Source of the DNA: Microvirga terrae
GTDB lineage: Bacteria > Pseudomonadota > Alphaproteobacteria > Rhizobiales > Beijerinckiaceae
Direction of reading: 5' to 3'
Assembly: GCF_013307435.2 (NCBI RefSeq)
Contig: NZ_CP102845.1
Location: 1,674,001-1,738,000, forward strand
DNA: 64,000 nucleotides
Shown piece after piece: positions 31,748 to 41,433 of this stretch. The notes under the pieces are model-generated. The model saw only the letters and a program-made list of their open reading frames with translations. It did no database searches and was not told the DNA's origin. The position numbers were made by a program, and so were the translations under genes. Within the stretch, counting starts at the first letter, position 1. Each line of letters opens with the position of its first letter.

Positions 31748-33852
31748 CGGAAGACGTAAGGCGAGGGGAGTCGGGTCTGGAACCGGACGATTTTCATCTC
31801 GTGTCGGCGCGTCCTCTTTCGGATCCGATACCGGCCAAAATTCTGGTTGTCGATGACGACCCCCGCAATCTGATCGCCGTCGAGGAGGTGCTCCGTTCTC
31901 CAGGCGTCGAGATCGTCACCGCCGATTCGGGTGAAGGAGCCCTGCGGCATGTGCTGAAGGACGACTTCGCCGTCATCCTTCTCGACATTCAGATGCCGCG
32001 TCTCGATGGATACGAGGTTGCGAGCCTGATCAGGAACCGGCCGCGTTCGTCGCGGGTGCCGATCTTGTTCCTGACGGCCTTCAACAAGGACGACATGCAC
32101 GTCTTCAAGGGATACTCGGCAGGGGCGGTTGACTATGTCTTCAAGCCCATCGAGCCCCTGATCCTGAAGTCCAAGGTCGACATCTTCGTCGACCTTTACC
32201 GCAAGACCGAAGAGATCCGCCGGCAGGCCGAGCAGGAGCGGCGCCTGCTGATGGACAACCTTCATGTCCGCAGCGAAAAACTGAAGGCGGAACAGGCCCT
32301 GCGCCGGCGCGAAGAACATCAATCGATCGTCCTGCAGTCTCTGCCGATCGCGCTCTATACGGCTTCGGTCGAGGAGGATCACCGGCGTCTGCATTTCACC
32401 AACGAGAGCATCGAGCGCATCACCGGATTCGGTCCGGCGGCCTTCCTCGAGCGGCCCGACTTCTGGTCCTCCCGGATCAACCCGGAAGATCAGGAACGCG
32501 TCCTGATTCAGCTCAAGCGTCTAGGGGAAGAGGGAGCTGTCAATCTCGAGTACCGGTGGCGATGCGCCGATGGCGTCGAACGGTATTTTCTCGATCAGAC
32601 GGTGCTCATGCGAGATGAGGACGGACGACCGCGTGAGTTCTTCGGCATGTGGTTCGACATTACCGAAAGCAAGCAGATGGAGCAGAACCTGCTTCACGCC
32701 AGCAAGCTCGAGGCCGTCGGCCGTCTCACTGGCGGAATCGCGCATGACTTCAACAACATGCTGAGCGTCGTGATCGGCAATCTCGACCTGCTGAAGAAAT
32801 CCATTCAGGGCAACGAGAAGGCCGAGCGTCGGGTTCGCATGGCCCTGGAGAGCGCCCAGCATTGTGCGGATCTCACGTACAGGCTCCTGACCTTCTCGCG
32901 GCGTCAGGCGCTGCAGGTCTCGACGATCGACGTCACGAGCCTGATGCCGAGCCTTCTGGAACTGATGCGCAGAACGCTGGGCGAACATATCAATGCAAGC
33001 TTCCGTTCTGGCGACGGCATCTGGCCGATTCAGGTCGACCGTGCTCAGTTCGAGGCAGCCTTGCTGAACCTCGCGGTCAATGCGCGCGACGCCATGCCGG
33101 ACGGCGGCGATCTGACGATCAGCATCGAGAACCAGGCTGTGGAGGAGGGCAGACCCACGCCCGGCGGCGAGTTCGTCGTGATTTCGGTCAGTGATACGGG
33201 CATCGGCATGCCGCCCGAGGTGCTCGAGAAGGTCTTCGAGCCCTTCTTCACCACGAAGGAGAGCGGCAAGGGGACCGGCCTGGGCCTGAGCATGGTCTAT
33301 GGCTTCGTGCAGCAGTGCCATGGCCATGTGGAGATCGACAGCACGCCGAACGCCGGTACGACGATCCGCCTCTTCCTTCCCCGTTCTCATGAAGCTGCGG
33401 AAAGCGGGCCGGATCATCAACCAAGCATGGCTCATCCGTTCGGGGACGGGCGCACGGTGCTCGTGGTCGAGGACAACCCGGCAGTACGCCAGGTGGCGCA
33501 ATCCACCCTTCATTCCCTCGGCTTCAAGGTGCTCGAAGCCGAGACCGGCGACGAGGCCGCCCGGCTCCTGAAGGCGAAGACGGACATCAAGCTCGTCCTT
33601 TCCGACGTTCGGATGCCGGGAGAACTCAGCGGCATCGACTTGGCGCGGCTTATTCAGCGGGAGCAGCCCGAGATCCAGGTTCTCCTGACCACCGGCTACT
33701 TCGATGGCGACGACAAGCTCGAAGACCTCAATCTTCTCTACAAACCCTATCGGGCAACGGACCTCGCAGAAAAGATCCAGTCGCTGATGAAGACGCCGCA
33801 GAGCGTCGAGTTGGAGAACACGGCGATCCACCAGGCTGCAGCTGTCGCTTAG
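31744..33852 (+). CDS. REC-PAS-histidine kinase-REC hybrid sensor
   Basis: 702-aa cytoplasmic hybrid kinase. N-terminal receiver (about 32-150, Asp81 in VILLDIQMP), coiled linker, PAS domain (about 200-312, ending [10 protein letters not shown]), HisKA of the HDFNN subtype with His334 ([11 protein letters not shown]), HATPase ([35 protein letters not shown]), and a C-terminal receiver with Asp621 ([10 protein letters not shown]). The start overlaps the poly-HAMP kinase stop (ATGA), so both are made in fixed ratio. The N-terminal receiver could accept phosphate from the partner kinase (inference). No DNA-binding regulator is adjacent. Confidence 0.93.
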
Positions 33853-33969
33853 CTCGATTCAGACTAAGGTCGGGGGAGGAGTGTTGGCGTAGAAGATCAT
33901 GCCTTCGAGCCCCGGCGCTTGCCCGCCCTCAGTCGTGCCCAGGGATGTTCGGAAGTCTCAAGAATGCAC

Positions 33970-34200
33970 TCACGCCTCGGCGCTGAGGCTGTCCCGCCCC
34001 CCGCACCACGCCGTATAGAATTCGCCAGTCCGATCGAGAACGAACACGGTCGGACGGTTCGATATGGCCGACCAGCATGCGGACTCGACGGCGAATTTCA
34101 GGGCCTTCGCGCGAAAATGGAACGATCCAAGATCCCGTCCGAATTGAGAAACAGTCCAGCGATCATGCTTAAATGCAACGCAATACGCTCCGTGGGGCAT
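33970..34200 (-). CDS. Small protein, DUF2188-like pattern
   Basis: 76-aa protein with an excellent ribosome site (GGGAGG, 6 nt before the ATG). The layout HDRWTVSQFGRDLGSF ... ALKFAVESACWSA ... PTVFVLDRTGEFYTAW recalls DUF2188-type small proteins (a WxV segment, a helix, then a strand with a closing aromatic), but the match is by eye. Function unknown. It is alone between the kinase pair and a convergent-side SDR, transcribed towards the kinases. Confidence 0.68.
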   Translation of the reverse strand: MPHGAYCVAFKHDRWTVSQFGRDLGSFHFRAKALKFAVESACWSAISNRPTVFVLDRTGEFYTAWCGGRDSLSAEA

Positions 34201-34322
34201 GAAGCACCTCCCAAGTAGCTTTCCGGCAAATCACAGGTGACGTTGCTAACCACCCTGCGCCGAGATGGCAACCGCCAATGGCGATCTACGGCTCAAACGT
34301 TAACGCCAGGTTTCGGTGTCGT

Positions 34323-35099
34323 TCAGAGGGAGGCCGTCACACCGCCATCGACGTAGAGGATCTGCCCGTTGACGAAGTTGGCGGCATCGGATGCGAGGAA
34401 CACGGCCGCTCCGATGAGATCCTCCAGCTCTCCCCAGCGGCGGGACGGCGTACGGGCAATGAGCCAGTCGGAGAAGGCCTTGTCGTCGACCAGGGCCTGA
34501 TTGAGCTCCGTCTTGAAATAGCCCGGGCCGATGCCGTTGACCTGAAGGCCATGCTTGCCCCAGTCGATCGCCATGCCCTTCGTCAGCATCTTGACGGCGC
34601 CTTTCGTCGCCGCATAAGGGGCGATCGAGGGGCGGCCGAGTTCGCTCTGCACCGAGCAGATGTTGATGATCTTTCCCCGACCGCGCGGAATCATGCGCCT
34701 GGCAACCGCCTGGCTCACGTAGAAGACGCTGTCGACATTCGTCGTCATCAATTGGTGCCAAGCTTCCTCCGGGTAGTCCTCGAGCGGCCCGCGACGCTGC
34801 ATGCCCGCATTGTTGATCAGGATGTCGATGGGCCCGACGTCGACTTCAATTTCCTCGACGGCCGCCATCACGGCGGCCCTGTCCGTCACATCGAAGGCCA
34901 TCTCGAAAACCAGTGCGCCCTCGTCCCTAAGCTTCCGTGCCGCATCGGCGACTTTCTCGGGTCGGCGCCCGTTCAGAACGACCTGCGCTCCTGCTCGCCC
35001 GAGTCCGCTCGCGAGTGCGCAGCCGATCCCGGCGCTCGATCCGGTCACGAGGGCGATGCGACCTGACAGATCGAAGAGCTTCTCCATGTTCCTCATCAT
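34323..35099 (-). CDS. SDR oxidoreductase, gluconate 5-dehydrogenase-like
   Basis: About 258-aa short-chain dehydrogenase. Cofactor motif TGSSAGIGCALASGL, NNAGMQRR, catalytic Ser in NICSVQSELGRP, and YAATKGAVKMLTKGMA. LNGRRPEKVADAA at the adenosine-ribose position has an Arg-Arg pair, suggesting NADP preference. The sequence most resembles gluconate/5-keto-gluconate reductases (IdnO type). AGGGG lies 6 nt before the ATG at 35099; ATGs at 35096 and 35087 are alternatives. It is divergent from the erythronate dehydrogenase-like gene, so both may serve sugar-acid metabolism. Confidence 0.85.
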   Translation of the reverse strand: MMRNMEKLFDLSGRIALVTGSSAGIGCALASGLGRAGAQVVLNGRRPEKVADAARKLRDEGALVFEMAFDVTDRAAVMAAVEEIEVDVGPIDILINNAGMQRRGPLEDYPEEAWHQLMTTNVDSVFYVSQAVARRMIPRGRGKIINICSVQSELGRPSIAPYAATKGAVKMLTKGMAIDWGKHGLQVNGIGPGYFKTELNQALVDDKAFSDWLIARTPSRRWGELEDLIGAAVFLASDAANFVNGQILYVDGGVTASL

Positions 35100-35486
35100 C
35101 GTCGGCCCCTGGTTGGCCCCGTACGTTCGGCAGAGAAGAAGACCTGGGTCGACGGCGTGCAGCGTGCGCTTCGCGTTCACCATCGGGCCGGGTTCGATTC
35201 CGCCGCACCGATCGCATAAAGGCCCGAATCCGATCGTCGATCAAGACGTCGCGTGCAGGCTGAAAGGACGAGACGCGGGATGGGCAGCAGGCTCGGTGGA
35301 CAGGCTCCCGTACGTGCCGGCGTCCATGTACGCGGCACTGGACAAGGTTCGGCAAAAGTGACCTATTCTTCCTGAGCGAAACAGCGCCGCTGAATGGGTT
35401 TAATCTGCAGCGGCGGCGTCAACCCACATTTCCGACCTGGACGTCCATTGCGGTGACCGGGCATGACCTGAAAGGATTGCTGATCG
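35100..35486. other. 387-nt divergent intergenic region (SDR / denD)
   Basis: No supported gene. It should hold promoters for both flanking sugar-acid enzymes. A short 6-bp inverted repeat (GTGCCG / CGGCAC, near 35315-35340) is the only symmetry I noticed and is too weak to call an operator. Confidence 0.4.
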
Positions 35487-36467
35487 ATGCGGATCCTCAT
35501 TCTCGGAGCGGCCGGCATGGTCGGCCGCAAGCTTACGGAACGCCTGGTGAAGGATGGCCGGCTGGGGCGAGAGGCAATCACGCGTCTCGACCTCCACGAT
35601 GTGGTCGAGCCCGAGCGCCCCGATGCTCCCTTTGCGGTCGAGACGATGACGTCGGATTTCTCCATGCCGGGAGAGGCGGAGAAGCTCGTTGCCGGCCGCC
35701 CCGACGTAATTTTTCATCTCGCGGCCATCGTGTCCGGCGAGGCCGAGGCCGATTTCGACAAGGGATACCGGATCAATCTGGACGGCACCCGCTACCTGTT
35801 CGACGCGGTGCGGGTCGTCGGAGGCGGGTACAAGCCGCGGCTTGTCTTTACCTCCTCCATTGCGGTTTTCGGCGCCCCGTTCCCGGATGCGATCGGGGAC
35901 GAGTTCTTCCTGACGCCGCTGACGAGCTACGGCGCGCAGAAGGCGATCGGCGAGTTGCTGCTGGCCGACTACACGCGACGCGGGTTCTTCGACGGCGTCG
36001 GAATACGGCTTCCCACGATCTGCGTACGCCCCGGCAAGCCCAATAAGGCCGCTTCAGGTTTCTTTTCGGGCATCATCCGCGAGCCGCTCAACGGTCAGGA
36101 GGCGATCCTGCCGGTCTCGACGGATGTCCGGCATGCCCATGCCTCGCCCCGGTCGGCCGTCAATTTCCTCATCCATGCGGCGAGCATGGACACCTCAAAG
36201 ATCGGCCCTCGCCGCAGCCTGACCATGCCGAGCGTGTCGGTGACCGTGGGCGAGCAGATCGATGCGCTCCGGCGGGTCGCGGGCGACGAAGCCGTCGCCA
36301 GGATCCGTCACGATCCCGATCCCGCCATCATCCGGATCGTCGAAGGATGGCCCCGTCACTTCGATGCCCGCCGCGCGGAGAGCCTCGGCTTCCGGGCCGA
36401 GTCCAGCTTCGACGAAATCATTTCCATCTACATCGAGGATGAGCTTGGGGGCGTCAAGCCGAGGTGA
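35487..36467 (+). CDS. denD: D-erythronate dehydrogenase-like NAD-dependent epimerase/dehydratase
   Basis: 326-aa extended SDR. N-terminal Rossmann motif MRILILGAAGMVGRKL, then FHLAAIVSGEAEADFDKGY, catalytic region FTSSIAVFGAPFPDAI and YGAQKAIGELLLADYTRRGF, and TICVRPGKPNKAASGFFSGI, which are typical of DenD. Known DenD oxidises D-erythronate at C2 as the first step of erythronate catabolism. The usual partners (OtnK kinase, OtnC aldolase, OtnI isomerase) are not adjacent. It is divergent from an SDR. Confidence 0.85.
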   Translation: MRILILGAAGMVGRKLTERLVKDGRLGREAITRLDLHDVVEPERPDAPFAVETMTSDFSMPGEAEKLVAGRPDVIFHLAAIVSGEAEADFDKGYRINLDGTRYLFDAVRVVGGGYKPRLVFTSSIAVFGAPFPDAIGDEFFLTPLTSYGAQKAIGELLLADYTRRGFFDGVGIRLPTICVRPGKPNKAASGFFSGIIREPLNGQEAILPVSTDVRHAHASPRSAVNFLIHAASMDTSKIGPRRSLTMPSVSVTVGEQIDALRRVAGDEAVARIRHDPDPAIIRIVEGWPRHFDARRAESLGFRAESSFDEIISIYIEDELGGVKPR

Positions 36468-36512
36468 GCAGCAGTCCTGAGCGACCCGGGCGGCTGGTCC
36501 TCGCGACGGGCC

Positions 36513-36857
36513 TCAGCCCCTCGGGCGCTCCGGAAAGAACCATTGCCGGAAAGAAGCCCATTTCTGGATCGCCCAGAGGGTGAAGCGACCGACCGGCTTC
36601 TGCAGGAAGGGGATGTCATAGGCGATCAGCAGCAGGCCCAGGGGGAGCATCCAGAGACCGAGAAACGGCAGGATCGAAAAGATCCCGCCCAGGATGAGCA
36701 GGATGCCCGCGGGAATCCTCACCCAACGCGAATCCGGGTGACGGAGGCTGCGAAGGACGCGGGCAACCTTGCCCGGCACCTCCTGCTCCAGCCGCCTGAA
36801 TGCCCGCCTTAGAACGGCTCTTCCGCTTTCATGTTCCATGCTCTTCGAGACATCCAT
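36513..36857 (-). CDS. Small two-helix membrane protein, function unknown
   Basis: About 114-aa protein with a charged N-terminal half and two hydrophobic segments (WVRIPAGILLILGGIFSILPF; LWMLPLGLLLIAYDIPFL) ending in a basic, Trp-rich tail (WAIQKWASFRQWFFPERP). The arrangement is that of small inner-membrane proteins common in alphaproteobacteria. An in-frame TTG at 36875 and ATG at 36839 are alternative starts. Convergent with denD. Confidence 0.7.
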   Translation of the reverse strand: MDVSKSMEHESGRAVLRRAFRRLEQEVPGKVARVLRSLRHPDSRWVRIPAGILLILGGIFSILPFLGLWMLPLGLLLIAYDIPFLQKPVGRFTLWAIQKWASFRQWFFPERPRG

Positions 36858-37009
36858 CCGCGAGAGGAGTTCCAAGACGCACCGGCAGGATTGCCGGGCT
36901 CTTCCTCGAGCTCAGCTCTTCTGGGCCGCGGACCTTGAACGCGACCTGAATCGGCACCTGCCGTCCGGCGGGACGGGATGAAAAGAACTCCGCTCCTCCG
37001 GGATGCGCT

Positions 37010-37351
37010 TTAGATCTCGAGCCCCGAGAGCGCGTCGGCGACCGCCCGCGTGCCCTGTTCCCGAGCCCTCATGAGCCTGAGAGCCCGCTCTTTCTGTTCG
37101 AGACGGTAGAGATATGGGTCGAATTCGAGCGGAAGCGCAGTATCACCGAGGTAACGCGGCTTTTCCGTCCGCTCATAATAATCGGCTCTCAACATCTGGC
37201 CGAGATGTTCCTGTACCGCATGGGGAAGCGGCGGCACATTGTGCCGCGAGGGAAGCGTCCGCGAACCGGAAAGGGAGGATCCTGAATAATCTGCAATGTT
37301 ATCGAGCATCTCGAAGCCCCGCAAAACCGCTAAGGTTAACGCTTGGTTCAT
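37010..37351 (-). CDS. Hypothetical protein
   Basis: 113-aa soluble protein, no recognised domain. The N-terminus is helical (LTLAVLRGFEMLDNIA), the middle is Pro/Ser/Arg-rich, and the C-terminus is a charged helix (YLYRLEQKERALRLMRAREQ). No strong ribosome site is seen before the ATG at 37351. It is divergent from the globin-coupled receptor. The composition supports coding, but it may be lineage-specific. Confidence 0.5.
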   Translation of the reverse strand: MNQALTLAVLRGFEMLDNIADYSGSSLSGSRTLPSRHNVPPLPHAVQEHLGQMLRADYYERTEKPRYLGDTALPLEFDPYLYRLEQKERALRLMRAREQGTRAVADALSGLEI

Positions 37352-37480
37352 GGAATGGTTTCAGCGTGGATAGGTACAAACTGACGCAGATCACGGGTCA
37401 CTGCCCCGGGTTGGCAGTCAGCTTCGGCCAAGCATGGCACCTTAGAGATTTCCCCAATTGCCGAATCCTGAGGAAGTCCA

Positions 37481-38815
37481 TTGCAAAATGATTCATTGCT
37501 CGCTGAGCGGCTCGCGTTCATTGGAATCGATGGAAGGGTGTGCCACGATCTTCCCGTCATCTGGAAGGACATCTCGTCCGAACTGCCCCGGATCCTTGAG
37601 CTGTTCTATGCCCATATGCATCGGCAGCCGCACCTGTCGAAGATGATCGGAACCCAGCAATCCAGGCTCGTGTCCGCCCAGATGCAGCATTGGGGCCGGC
37701 TGTTCAGCGGCAGGTTCGATGCGGCCTATGTGGAGGGGATCCAGCGCATCGGGCTCATTCACAACAAGATCGGCCTGGAGCCCCGGTGGTACATCGGAGG
37801 CTATGCTTTCATCATGAACGAGCTGGTGAAGGCGCTGTCGAAAAAGCACCGCTTCAACGGAGCAGCGCTCGCGCGCAAGCTGGCGGTGGTGAACCAGGCG
37901 GTCATGCTCGACATGGATTTCGCGATTTCCGTGTATCAGGATGCTTTCGTCCAGGACCGCCAGAAGAAGGGCGAGGTTCTGTCGCAGGCCGTCGCCGACT
38001 TTTCGGACGCCGTGCAGGAGAGTCTCGATATCTCAGGCCAGGCAAGTGGTGCCTTGTCGGAGAGTGCGATGGTTTTGGACGAAGCAACCGGGAGCGCCAG
38101 CAGCCTAGCCGTTCAGGTTACGACAGCGGCCGAGCAGACGGCGTCGAACATGCAGTCGGGAGCCGCCGCAACGGAGCAGCTTGCGTCGTCCGTGCGTGAG
38201 ATCGGGCAGCAGGCGAGCCGCTCGGCCGACGTCGCGCGACATGCCCTGCAAAGCTCCCAACGTACGAAGGAATCCGTCAACGGATTGGCCGAGCAGGCAA
38301 GACAGATCGGAGATGTGGTCGACCTGATCGAGCGCATTGCGGCTCAGACCAATCTGCTCGCCCTGAACGCCACGATCGAGGCGGCCCGTGCGGGAGAGAT
38401 GGGCAAAGGCTTTGCGGTCGTCGCGCAGGAAGTCAAGACCCTTGCGAACCAAACCGCCAAAGCCACGACGGAGATCGGCTCCCGCATCGGCGCGATCCAG
38501 GAGGCGACGCAACGCAGCGTGGCCGATATCGATGACATCGGCCGCATCATGGAGGAACTGAGCGGTATCGCCACGGCCATCGCCGCCGCGGTCGAGGAAC
38601 AGGCCGCGGTAACCTCGGATATCGCGGTGAACGTCAGCCAGACCACCGATCATACGCATGCGGTCGTTCGCAGCATCGAGGCACTGACCGGATCGACGGC
38701 ATCTGCGGCAGCAGCGGCGCAGCACGTCTCAAGCGCGAAGCAGACTCTGGATCAGCAGCTTGGTCGCCTGAGGCAGGACATCGGTCGGTTCCTGGCGACG
38801 GCGAGGGCTGCCTGA
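37481..38815 (+). CDS. Globin-coupled methyl-accepting chemotaxis sensor
   Basis: 444-aa soluble chemoreceptor. Residues 1-165 form a protoglobin-type heme domain, with the probable proximal His94 in the signature [17 protein letters not shown]. It is followed by a helical signalling domain with the highly conserved hairpin tip ([40 protein letters not shown]). There is no transmembrane helix, as in HemAT aerotaxis sensors. Known homologues bind O2 and signal via CheA/CheW; neither is in the window. The start is TTG at 37481, supported by GAGGAAG 7 nt upstream. Confidence 0.92.
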   Translation: MQNDSLLAERLAFIGIDGRVCHDLPVIWKDISSELPRILELFYAHMHRQPHLSKMIGTQQSRLVSAQMQHWGRLFSGRFDAAYVEGIQRIGLIHNKIGLEPRWYIGGYAFIMNELVKALSKKHRFNGAALARKLAVVNQAVMLDMDFAISVYQDAFVQDRQKKGEVLSQAVADFSDAVQESLDISGQASGALSESAMVLDEATGSASSLAVQVTTAAEQTASNMQSGAAATEQLASSVREIGQQASRSADVARHALQSSQRTKESVNGLAEQARQIGDVVDLIERIAAQTNLLALNATIEAARAGEMGKGFAVVAQEVKTLANQTAKATTEIGSRIGAIQEATQRSVADIDDIGRIMEELSGIATAIAAAVEEQAAVTSDIAVNVSQTTDHTHAVVRSIEALTGSTASAAAAAQHVSSAKQTLDQQLGRLRQDIGRFLATARAA

Positions 38816-38953
38816 GCACCGTGCGAGAGAAGGCGGTCGTGATCCGTCAGCCCGGCTTTGTCCGATAGCTTGGACACGTGGAGTGCTCCAGGAGAAGGGC
38901 GTCGGATCAAGCGGCGAGGCCTTTGCCCTGCCCCGCGCGGGAAGGTCTTCCGA

Positions 38954-39013
38954 CCCGCATTTGCGGCAGAATCGTGTCTTTTTGGGTACAGACACGAGTC
39001 CGCAAATCAGACA
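38954..39013 (-). other. Zinc-ribbon-like coding fragment
   Basis: On the minus strand this stretch encodes CLICGLVSVPKKTRFCRKCG, a four-cysteine zinc-ribbon pattern (CxxC, 12 residues, CxxC) followed by a basic tail. No start codon with a ribosome site precedes the first cysteine; extending upstream to an ATG requires overlap with the plus-strand ORF at 39077-39301. It may be a remnant, a chance match, or part of a short gene with an unusual start. Confidence 0.3.
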
Positions 39014-39076
39014 CCTTGCCGACAGTTGCAGCCGAAAGTGCTTTTCGGAGCAGTTGACGGAGCCGTAAGGGCTTCT

Positions 39077-39301
39077 GTGGGGGCACAGGTGGATCAGACG
39101 GACCAGGAAATCGAGCAGATCGCTCGGGCATTCTTCGTCGCTCGGCATGAAACCGGGGTTTGGGAAACTGCGTCGCGGGTTCTGAAGCACGAGTTTCGTC
39201 TTTATGCCCGGCACGCGCTGCGCACACTCGAAAAGAAGCAGGAGCAGATCTGGGTTGAAGCCCAGAGCGTGGCTGTTATGGAAACCCGCGAGGCGGCGTA
39301 A
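39077..39301 (+). CDS. Small helical protein, function unknown
   Basis: About 74-aa product from GTG 39077 (AAGGG five nt upstream) or 70 aa from GTG 39089. It is strongly helical and charged (TDQEIEQIARAFFVARHETG; ASRVLKHEFRLYARHALRTL; EKKQEQIWVEAQSVAV). No domain recognised. It overlaps a minus-strand frame containing a zinc-ribbon-like motif; both cannot easily be real over 39089-39301. Codon use favours the plus strand. Confidence 0.5.
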   Translation: MGAQVDQTDQEIEQIARAFFVARHETGVWETASRVLKHEFRLYARHALRTLEKKQEQIWVEAQSVAVMETREAA

Positions 39302-39474
39302 CGTACCCTCTGCCTTCACCACGTCGGGCACGTCGCGAAGTTGCACATCGTTGCCGGATCCTCTGCCTGGTGACGGGTTTTTCTGCGTCAAAAGGGGGAG
39401 GCCTGTTGAAGGCGCCGCGTTTCCTGCCATTTTGAAGGGTGCAGGTTCTCTGCCGGGAGCCTGAGGAGCAATTC

Positions 39475-40455
39475 ATGCAATCACCCGACGAATGGGAAAT
39501 CCCTCCTGAGTACCAGCCTGATCCGCGAACCCTCGACTATGATCTGAAGAATGCCCTGGCGGCCGTGGTTTCCCTTAGGGCGCGGGTGCCCGACGATGCC
39601 TTCACGGCGGAAACGCTCGGGACGGAGCGGGCCGGGCAGGGCGTCGTCATCCGGGATGACGGCTTGGTCGTCACCATCGGGTACCTGATTGCCGAGGCGG
39701 AAGAAGTCTGGCTCACGACCAACAAGGGCCGTGTCGTTCAGGCACATGTGCTCGCTTACGACTATGAAAGCGGCTTCGGATTGGTGCAGGCGCTCGAGCC
39801 CCTGGGCGTGCCGGTGCTGACCCTCGGGGATTCTCGACGTTTGCAGCCCGGTGACCAGGTCGTCGTCGGAGGCAGCGGGGGCCAGAGCCATTCGCTTGCC
39901 GCACAGGTTGTCGCGTGTCAGGAGTTCGCCGGTTACTGGGAATACCTGATCGATCCGGCCATCTTCACCGCGCCGGCCCACCCCAACTGGGGCGGAACGG
40001 CGTTGATCGGCCCGCGAGGGGACCTGATCGGCATCGGGTCTCTCCAGCTCCAGCACCAAGCTTCGGGCGGTACCGTCGTTCCTCTGAACATGAGCGTGCC
40101 CGTCGATCTCCTGAAGCCGATCTTGGACGAGCTCCTGACTCATGGGCGGACCAGAAACCAGCCAAGGCCGTGGCTCGGATTCTATGTCGCGGAGGCGGAG
40201 GACGATCAGATCATGATCATCGGGCTCGCCGGGGATGCCCCCGCACAGCGGGCGGGCCTGCGGGCTGGAGACCAGATCCATGCGGTTGCCGGTCAGCCGG
40301 TGACGTCGCTGGCCGAGTTCTATCGCGCCATCTGGGCTCTTGGCGCCGCCGGCGTCGATGTTCCCCTGACCCTTGAGCGGGAAGGAGACAGGTTCGATGT
40401 GACGGTACGATCTGCCGATCGGGGCCGCTTCATGAAGGGCCCTCGTCTGCAGTAG
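39475..40455 (+). CDS. Trypsin-fold/PDZ protein lacking the catalytic triad (DegP-like pseudo-protease)
   Basis: 326-aa protein with the S1C (HtrA/Deg) layout: protease fold (about 25-215) and a C-terminal PDZ domain (about 230-320, GLAGDAPAQRAGLRAGDQIH). All three triad positions appear lost: Tyr70 sits where the His should be (VVTIGYLIAEA), Gly100 in place of Asp (YDYESGFGLV), and Trp172 in place of the nucleophile Ser (HPNWGGTALIG). Glycines around the oxyanion hole are kept, so the fold is under selection. There is no signal peptide, so it is probably cytoplasmic. AGGAG lies 6 nt before the ATG. The role may be peptide or partner binding. Confidence 0.85.
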   Translation: MQSPDEWEIPPEYQPDPRTLDYDLKNALAAVVSLRARVPDDAFTAETLGTERAGQGVVIRDDGLVVTIGYLIAEAEEVWLTTNKGRVVQAHVLAYDYESGFGLVQALEPLGVPVLTLGDSRRLQPGDQVVVGGSGGQSHSLAAQVVACQEFAGYWEYLIDPAIFTAPAHPNWGGTALIGPRGDLIGIGSLQLQHQASGGTVVPLNMSVPVDLLKPILDELLTHGRTRNQPRPWLGFYVAEAEDDQIMIIGLAGDAPAQRAGLRAGDQIHAVAGQPVTSLAEFYRAIWALGAAGVDVPLTLEREGDRFDVTVRSADRGRFMKGPRLQ

Positions 40456-40560
40456 CAATCCAAGGGCCGGCACAAGCGCCAAAGCAGTGCGGGCACCATT
40501 GCTTTCCGTCAACGCTCGTGCCGCCCCGACGAGCATCATCCCCGACGAGGAGGTTGCGAC

Positions 40561-41397
40561 ATGAGCCTCAGTGCAATCCTGCCAGGAGGCGAGACCGTTC
40601 CGGCCCTAGGGCAGGGAACGTGGCAGATGGCCGAGCGGGCGGGCAACCGCGCGGAGGAGGTCGAAGCGCTTCGCCTCGGCGTCGAACTCGGCATGACGCT
40701 GATCGATACGGCCGAAATGTATGGAGACGGAGCCGCGGAGGAACTCGTGGGCGAAGCCCTTGCCGACCAGCGCGATCGTCTCTTCCTGGTGAGCAAGGTC
40801 TATCCCCACAATGCTAGTCGTCAGGGCGTCGTCGAGGCGTGCGAGCGGAGCCTCAAGCGCCTGCGGACGGACCGGTTGGATCTCTACCTCCTGCATTGGC
40901 GCGGCGGCGTGCCGTTGGAGGAGACCGTAGCCGGCTTCGAGGAACTCCGGCGCTCCGGCAAAATCCGCCATTGGGGGGTCAGCAACTTCGATGTGGATGA
41001 CATGGAGGAGCTGTTTCAGGCACCCGGAGGGGCGACCTGTGCGACCAACCAAGTGCTCTATAACGTCACCCGGCGTGGACCAGAATTCGATCTCCTTCCA
41101 TGGATGGCCGAGCGCCGCATGCCGCTCATGGCCTACAGCCCGGTCGAACAGGGCAGGCTCCCCCGCGGGGGCGTGTTGCAGACAATCGGTCAGTCTTACG
41201 GCGCAAGCCCGTTCCAGGTCGCGTTGGCCTGGCTTCTGCAAAAGCCGAACTTGATCGCGATCCCCAAGGCCTCCCGTGCCGAGCATGTACAGGACAATCA
41301 TCGAGCGCTTGAGATTCGGCTCAGTCCGGAGGATCTTGCAGCGATCGATGGAGAATATTCTCCGCCCCGGCGCAAGCGCCCACTTGAGATGATCTAG
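40561..41397 (+). CDS. Aldo/keto reductase
   Basis: 278-aa NADPH-dependent TIM-barrel reductase. The catalytic tetrad is visible: Asp49 (LIDTAEMYG), Tyr54, Lys79 (FLVSKVYP) and His112 (LYLLHWRGG). GVSNFDVDDMEEL and the C-terminal IPKASRAEHVQDN (cofactor phosphate site) confirm the family. The sequence is close to the YeaE/2,5-diketo-gluconate-reductase-like group; the substrate is unknown. The next gene starts 36 nt downstream. Confidence 0.9.
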   Translation: MSLSAILPGGETVPALGQGTWQMAERAGNRAEEVEALRLGVELGMTLIDTAEMYGDGAAEELVGEALADQRDRLFLVSKVYPHNASRQGVVEACERSLKRLRTDRLDLYLLHWRGGVPLEETVAGFEELRRSGKIRHWGVSNFDVDDMEELFQAPGGATCATNQVLYNVTRRGPEFDLLPWMAERRMPLMAYSPVEQGRLPRGGVLQTIGQSYGASPFQVALAWLLQKPNLIAIPKASRAEHVQDNHRALEIRLSPEDLAAIDGEYSPPRRKRPLEMI

Positions 41398-41433
41398 CAG
41401 GTTGCCGAGAAACAAGAGGGATACCAGACGCTC

